NCBI GenBank assembly: GCA_030867875.1
Contig: JAOWCC010000033.1
Location: 224,912-288,911 of the forward strand
Length of the DNA stretch: 64,000 nt
Source of the DNA: Actinernus sp. WN-2022
Lineage: Eukaryota; Cnidaria; Anthozoa; Actiniaria; Actinernidae
Direction: 5' to 3'
Within the stretch, counting starts at the first letter, position 1. Every line of letters begins with the position of its first letter. This document shows, one piece after another, positions 58,601-64,000 of this stretch. The translations under genes were made by a program, and so were the position numbers. Below the pieces are notes generated by a model. That model had not been told where the DNA came from. It saw nothing but the letters and a program-made list of their open reading frames with translations, and did no database searches.

Positions 58601-61600
58601 GAGATAAGCAAAGTGAGTACACGTAATTTTACACTGTAGACCATTGTATTTTACTCTTACAGGTATTAACTGGCAATAGCGACCGCTACACTGTGGTTAG
58701 TCACGTGCTCGCTAATCCGGTCATCACTCGCTACATCCGGCTACGTCCAAAAACTTGGTACGGACACATCTCCTTGAGAGTGGAGTTCTACGGTTGTTAT
58801 GAAGGTGAGAGATTTTAGATTCAGTCTCACTAAGATAGTTTGGAAAAAACTAAATATACAAAATTGGCTGTTGTCTTTTACTATCGTTCTTAGGCGAATT
58901 ATTACTTTCTACTCAACAACGTAACATCTGTTTATTTGCACTGCTGTAATAACTAAATAAATAATTTTACAATCTATATTTACAACAAATATAAATTACA
59001 TACATATACTGGTGTGACTGTTTTACAATATTTACAGGGTTCACCCTACCTAATGTCCCCCAGTGTGTATCCCCAATGGGTCTTAGAGAAGTGGTCTGGT
59101 CAAAGATGCCAAACTGTCCGCTTCGTCCCAGTGGAATTCTGGTCACAGAGCAGCCAACGCGAGACTACATTTCCATGCTGGCGGAGGAAGAACTGGTGCT
59201 TGGTCAGCTAGAGTAAACAACGATCGGCAATGGCTTCAAGTAGACTTTGATCAGGTGGTGAAAATCAAAAGGGTGGCGACTCAAGGCCGACAGGACGCCA
59301 ACCAATGGGTGAAAAGTTACTCACTTCAATTTAGTCGAGATGGAATCTTCTGGGAAGATTGCCAACAGGGGAAATATGTTGCTGTAAGTTGTTTTGGTAT
59401 ACAGTGAATAGTTTGTTCTACGCTTGTTTGAAATCGTGTACAGACGTCGTCTCATTGATGCATTATTCTCCATGGCGCCTTTCTATCACAACAACATCGA
59501 TGCATAGATATACAGTTTGTGAGTTGTTAGTAAAGAAAAGTCATTTTAGTCAACATTAATTATGACGTGAAGATGACTTCGATACAGCAATCGACCCAGG
59601 CTTTTACTTATGCGAACATGGGTTAGGAAAGGTCGCATTTACACAATTTCAAACAAGCGTAGAACAAAGTTTTCGAAACGTTTTTATAGCTAAAAAAATT
59701 GCAAAAAGGTTATAGGCACATGATGTTGATCTTAGTTGTTTGCCATCAGTGCAGCCTTTCCCACGGGGTCACTGAGCTACCGCTGATGTACGATACGGGA
59801 ACATTTGCACTAAATTGAGCAGCTATAGCTTCATCAGCGGATAATCTGTTATTTTGTCTTAGACGTGCAACTCAAATAAAATATCACAACCTATTTCTTT
59901 CGAATACATCTTTTGTATAGTCATCGTGTTGAGTTTTGGTTTCAGTTTCCCTTTGAAGAGGTTCAGTATTACATCCACTATTCTAAACCAATAAAGCAAC
60001 CATTTCAGCATTGTGAAAACAAATCTTCATTAATGTTTTGTGCAATACGGAAAGATTTCTACACAACGAAACAATATACATATTTCATTTAGTAATGATG
60101 CATTAACGAATGTTTATCTATCTAGGTTCTTTCCGGTAACGCCGATAGGTTTACCGTAGTTCTCCACCAACTACAGATCGCAATCATCGCACGATTTATC
60201 CGCATTAAACCCAAGACCTGGCACAGCCACATCTCGCTCAGAGCAGAGTTCTTTGGCTGTAGGAAGGGTAGAGTATCATAGCAAGAATAATGTTTGAGAG
60301 CTTTAATGAGTATGCATTGCTATATAAGTTATTCAAAACTTTGTTTTCCCTTCTCTTCCTTAGGATTCGTTATTCCACCTGTCCAATGTGCTGCAGCCCT
60401 TGGAATGCAAACTAAGAAGATCCCTGATTCTAGACTCTCTGCTTCCTCCATGTGGAGTGCAACTCACTCACCTGCTCGTGCTAGACTCCACCTTCCTCGC
60501 CAAGGCAGTCTTATGGGTGCTTGGTCAGCTCGAGTTAACCATCTCGGTCAGTGGTTACAGGTAGACATGACTCAGATCACCAAGGTTACTCGTATCGCCA
60601 CACAGGGTCGCCAGGACGCCAACCAATGGATCACTAGTTACAGTCTGCAGTTCAGTATGGATGGAGGCCATTTTGAACCATACATCAATTCCAAGATACT
60701 AAAGGGTAACAAGGACAGGAGCAGTGTTGTTGGGCACATCTTGAAGCCTGCTATCATAGCGAGGTTCATTCGCGTCGCCCCACACACCTGGTATGGACAC
60801 ATTTCAATGAGACTCGAGCTCTACGGTTGCACAAAAGGTTTGTAAGCTTTCTAATTTCTCCAGCCATCCTTGCCGAACTTCTCTTGCGATATATGCTTTA
60901 TGTGGATCTAGCCTGTTTTACTGAAATCAGTTTCTTCCTCTCATCATAGGCTTCCAAGTACCAAATGTAAAAACATGTCGGGCTGCGATTAACTTGGCCG
61001 ACAGTCAGATGTCAGCTTCATCTGAATACAACGCGGCTCACAGAGCAGCTAACGCAAGATTACACTTCATGGCTGGGGGAGGAAGGACTGGGTCATGGTC
61101 TGCTAGAAGTAACGACGCCTTCCAGTTCCTTGAGGTGCATTTTAATAAGGCGACAAAGGTAACCCGTGTGTCTACACAAGGACGACAGGATGCCAACCAA
61201 TGGGTGAAGAGTTACACTTTGGAATACAGTCTGGACGGCAGCATGTTTACGCCATACTCTCTTAGAGGAAATGTGAAGGTTTGTTAATACAGCAAACTAT
61301 TTAAAATTTATATACGCTTGACAAAACTGATTTCGTTCTCGTTTTTTAGGTTTTCACAGGCAACAATGATCGCCACAAGGTGGTTAGTCACTTGCTCGCT
61401 AATCCAATTATCACTCGCTACATCCGGGTACCTTCCAAAGACCTGGCAGGGACACATTTCCATGAGAGTAGAGTTCTACGGTTGCACTGAAGGTAGATGA
61501 AATCTCTTATCATTGATATTTCCTTCTTGTTCCTGTCTTCTCCAACCTTCACAATGTATTGTTGTATTTTCAGGATTTGAGCCGCCTCCAAAACCAGAAT

Positions 61601-63018
61601 GTGTAACTCCACTCGGTTGTCTGTCCATCAAAGATCACCAGTTCTCGGCATCGTCAGAATACAACGCGGCCCTCAAAGCAGCAAACGCCAGACTGCATTT
61701 GAACGCAAGGAAAGATGTAGGTGGTGGTTGGGCAGCTAGACAGAACAACGTCAATCAGTGGATTCAAATAGACTTTGAAGATTACAAAACAGTAACACGA
61801 ATTGCTACCCAAGGCAGACAGGAAGCTAACCAATGGGTGACAAGTTATATGGTGCAGTATAGCATGGATGGGAAGCAGTTTATTACCTACAGGAAGAATG
61901 GAAAAGACAAGGTGGGTGGCGTGCCTCTTGTAAAACAAAAAGGTATATCCTGCAGTAAAATAATCTTAATGATGGGTGGAACCTCAGTTGCTGTTCATTT
62001 TGATGCTTTCAGGTATTTCTTGGTAACAGAGACAGGGGTAGCGTTGTTCTCAATGAATTTGACCCTCCCATCCAAAACATTCGCTTTATCAGAGTTCTCC
62101 CCCAGAAGTTGGCATGGTCACATCGCTATGCGCATGGAACTGTATGGCTGAAGCAGGTTTGTTTCTTTCTGACAGCTTTCAGAACTCCTTCATTTGATGT
62201 CTGTGTTAGGCCTGAGAGAGCAACACCAGGTGTTAAGTTAAACCAGGATTTAGGAAACAAAGCGTAACCGACATATGCTTGTCATTCCACAGGGATTCCA
62301 AAGCTGATTGCTCCGTGCAGTAAAGCTCTGGACCTGGGCGTCATCCTAGATCGTTCAGGTAGTGTTGGCGCCGCTAACTTCAAGAAGGTCAAAAAGTTCC
62401 TCTCAATTCTGGTTACTCGCCTTGGCATCTCTTCATCCGGTAGCCGTCTTGGGATAATCGCCTACAGCTCTACAGCGACCCGCATCGTCAGCTTCGCATC
62501 TACTGCCTCGCAGAGGTTACCCGCTATGAAGTCTGTTATCGATCGTATTCCATTCACTGCAGGCGGGACTCGTACAGACATGGCATTGAGACTGGCCAAT
62601 AGCGACCTGTTCTCACCGAGTGGAGGAGATCGACGTGATAAACCAGACGTGTTGATTGTGATGACAGATGGCAAGACCAACGCTGGTAGTGCTCCTTACT
62701 CCACTGTACTGAAACCCCTTCTGGTGAGCAAAACGTTATTTTCCGCGCTGTTATCTATGAAATATCTTGGGTTAAAAAAGAACACTATTGCTACGAATCG
62801 TGCACTTCAGTAGGGTGTTCAAAATGACTATTTGTTATCCTTCCCTACAGGCCAAGCATGTTGATGTGATCGCCGTTGGTATTGGCTCCGGTATCAACAA
62901 AGCTGAACTCCTTCAGATCGCCAACAACAAGCAAAACAAAGTCCTTCAAGTAGATAACTTTGATGCCCTCTCAAGCCAGCTGAATGTCGTCTTGGCAATG
63001 TCTTGCAAACCAAAATAA
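55689..63018 (+). CDS. Secreted multi-discoidin plus vWA protein, copy B, frame-damaged
   Basis: Exons: 55689-55743, 56434-56765, 57328-57469, 57573-58046, 58170-58500, 58663-58804, 59038-59383, 60126-60267, 60364-60837, 60950-61278, 61350-61492, 61574-61911, 62013-62156, 62293-62723, 62851-63018. It keeps all seven discoidin domains, including the complete domain 5 (60364-60837, one 474-base exon) that copy A lost. The vWA exon pair is in frame internally, with DRSGS (62349-62363), GGTRTD and VMTDGKT as MIDAS motifs. Relative to A, exon 5 has two extra G, exon 7 two extra bases, exon 11 one extra, and exon 13 one extra C and two lost. Each breaks the frame. Several are homopolymer changes, so sequencing error is a real alternative to pseudogenisation. 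Confidence 0.85.
56010..56171. repeat. Hairpin MITE in intron 1 (copy B)
   Basis: Counterpart of 20979-21140, with near-perfect arms. Just after it the sequence differs slightly from A (about 56180-56192). Confidence 0.85.
59400..59735. repeat. Foldback element in intron 7 (copy B), relative of palindrome 2
   Basis: Counterpart of 24770-25115, slightly shorter near 59672 (about 10 bases absent relative to A). Confidence 0.7.
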
Positions 63019-63071
63019 GATCGTTAATGTCGGGATATCAAAGATATACGATGTAGAACAAGAGCTAGCAA

Positions 63072-63077
63072 AATAAA
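63072..63077 (+). terminator. Polyadenylation signal AATAAA, copy B gene
   Basis: 54 bases after the stop codon, as in copy A. Confidence 0.6.
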
Positions 63078-63806
63078 ATATAAATGAAAGGAACAATATA
63101 ACCTTGTTGTCATTTGTAGAAAACGATACAGGAAGTATTAAGACTTGAAGGAAGCCATGGCTGTTGGAACAATTGTTGGAAATATGGTCTAATTTGAAAA
63201 TATGTAAATAATAATAATAATGGGCGCTATCTTGGATCTGATGACGTTTCACGGCTCGTACTCGTGCCAATTTTCAACTTAGACCGTTGCCAACAATTTA
63301 ACGGCAAGTCAGTAATCCTGCACCGCTCGACATCTGTATTCTGATTGCACTATTATACTTTAGCTCTATTGTTGTCTAAGCCAATGCTGTGGCTCCTTTC
63401 GAGCGGTACAGGATGGCCCGAACTTGTTCCAACAGCCAGAGTTTCCTTTAAATAGTCACTCTCAACCGAATTGAGTTTCTTAAACAATACTGAGCTTTGT
63501 AAACCACTTGCTATTGTTAAAGAGGCTTCTCTTTAAATGTGCTTTTGAGAATACTTGAAAGAGTCTCGCGCGTTGAAGGTGGACTTGGTAACCACTACAC
63601 CGTCGGAGAACCTACGGATTGTAGTGCCATACAATTTCCAATTACATCTGATATAACAGATCTACAGTGTGAAATGTGGATGATTACACTTTGATTACAC
63701 GTCAGAATACTCTGTGCTGCCTTACTAGTTTCTTTATTAATGCCGGAATAAGACTTGGTCCGCTTCTACTTTACGAATAACTTATAAGAATAAACGAATA
63801 ACTTAT

Positions 63807-64000
63807 AAGATATTACTTCTTACATATAAAGCTCTACATAATCTGGCTCCTACCTACATTCGTAATATGGTAGAGTACTATACTCCTCCTCGTAATCTTA
63901 GGTCTGCCAATAAGTTCCTTCTGAAGGTTCCTACAGTCTATTTAAAGAGCTATGGAGAAAGGACTTTTTCCGTTATTGCGCCAAAACTGTGGAATTTGTT
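63807..64000 (+). pseudogene. 3' part of a CR1/L2-type LINE ORF, uninterrupted, cut by window end
   Basis: Reads TYKALHNLAPTYIRNMVEYY, PPRNLRSANKFLLKVPTVYL and YGERTFSVIAPKLWNL in one frame. This is the uninterrupted form of 28861-29549 and shows the ancestral state before the 495-bp insertion in copy A. Confidence 0.75.

Larger units (their letters stand above)
43859..64000. repeat. Copy B of the large direct duplication
   Basis: 43859-43933 matches 1-75. From 43934 it follows copy A from 6770, lacks the A-only insertions, and carries a LINE of its own at 48051-52590. It is cut off by the window end within the LINE fragment seen at 28861-29765. A further replacement lies at about 47404, where some 185 bases of A (about 16739-16925) are missing. 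Confidence 0.95.

Noticed and set aside
1..64000. CRISPR arrays, operons, bacterial promoters
   Set aside because: None are seen; spliced genes and eukaryotic transposons make them inapplicable.

Overview
This is eukaryotic DNA, most likely from an anthozoan cnidarian such as a reef coral; the assignment is inference. The genes are intron-rich, the sequence is AT-rich, there are no operons, and the repeat load is very heavy: hairpin MITEs, CR1/L2-type LINEs, a BEL/Pao remnant, and TTAA-flanked and CACTA-like DNA transposons. The main gene is a metazoan secreted adhesion-type protein.

The layout is dominated by a large near-identical direct duplication. Copy A occupies 1-75 plus 6770 to at least 29549; copy B runs from 43859 to the window end. 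Between the copies, at 29.8-43.86 kb, lies a transposon-rich spacer. Because bases 1-75 match the sequence just before copy B, the repeat unit probably starts upstream of the window. The copies differ by scattered substitutions and by clean insertions and deletions. Copy A alone carries a 6.7-kb segment (76-6769), a 6.37-kb CACTA-like transposon (9998-16370), a 392-bp MITE (21312-21703) and a 495-bp insert (28928-29422). Copy B alone carries a full-length 4.5-kb LINE (48051-52590). This fits a recent tandem duplication, or two haplotypes of one locus placed end to end by the assembler.

Each copy ends in one 15-exon gene (A 20657-28071, B 55689-63018). It encodes a signal peptide, seven F5/8 type C (discoidin) domains and a C-terminal von Willebrand A domain; the undamaged design is about 1328 residues. 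The discoidin domains look like two successive triplets plus one extra, built from phase-1 exon modules. Neither copy is intact as written. Copy A lost half of domain 5 by an in-frame exon-fusing deletion and has a 5-bp insertion in the vWA exon. Copy B has frame changes in exons 5, 7, 11 and 13 but an intact vWA exon pair.

The spacer holds a 7.1-kb DNA transposon (32390-39497) with about 230-bp terminal inverted repeats and TTAA target duplications, resembling the Kolobok superfamily. It carries a THAP-domain/DDE transposase gene on the minus strand and, facing it, a gene for a P2X7 cytoplasmic 'ballast'-type zinc domain. The latter is broken by a LINE. The pairing of a P2X7-C-type gene with a THAP transposase inside one set of terminal repeats is the most unusual system here. 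Other notable structures are four abutting large palindromes inside the CACTA-like element, and three elements with TAG...CTA ends and 9-bp target duplications.
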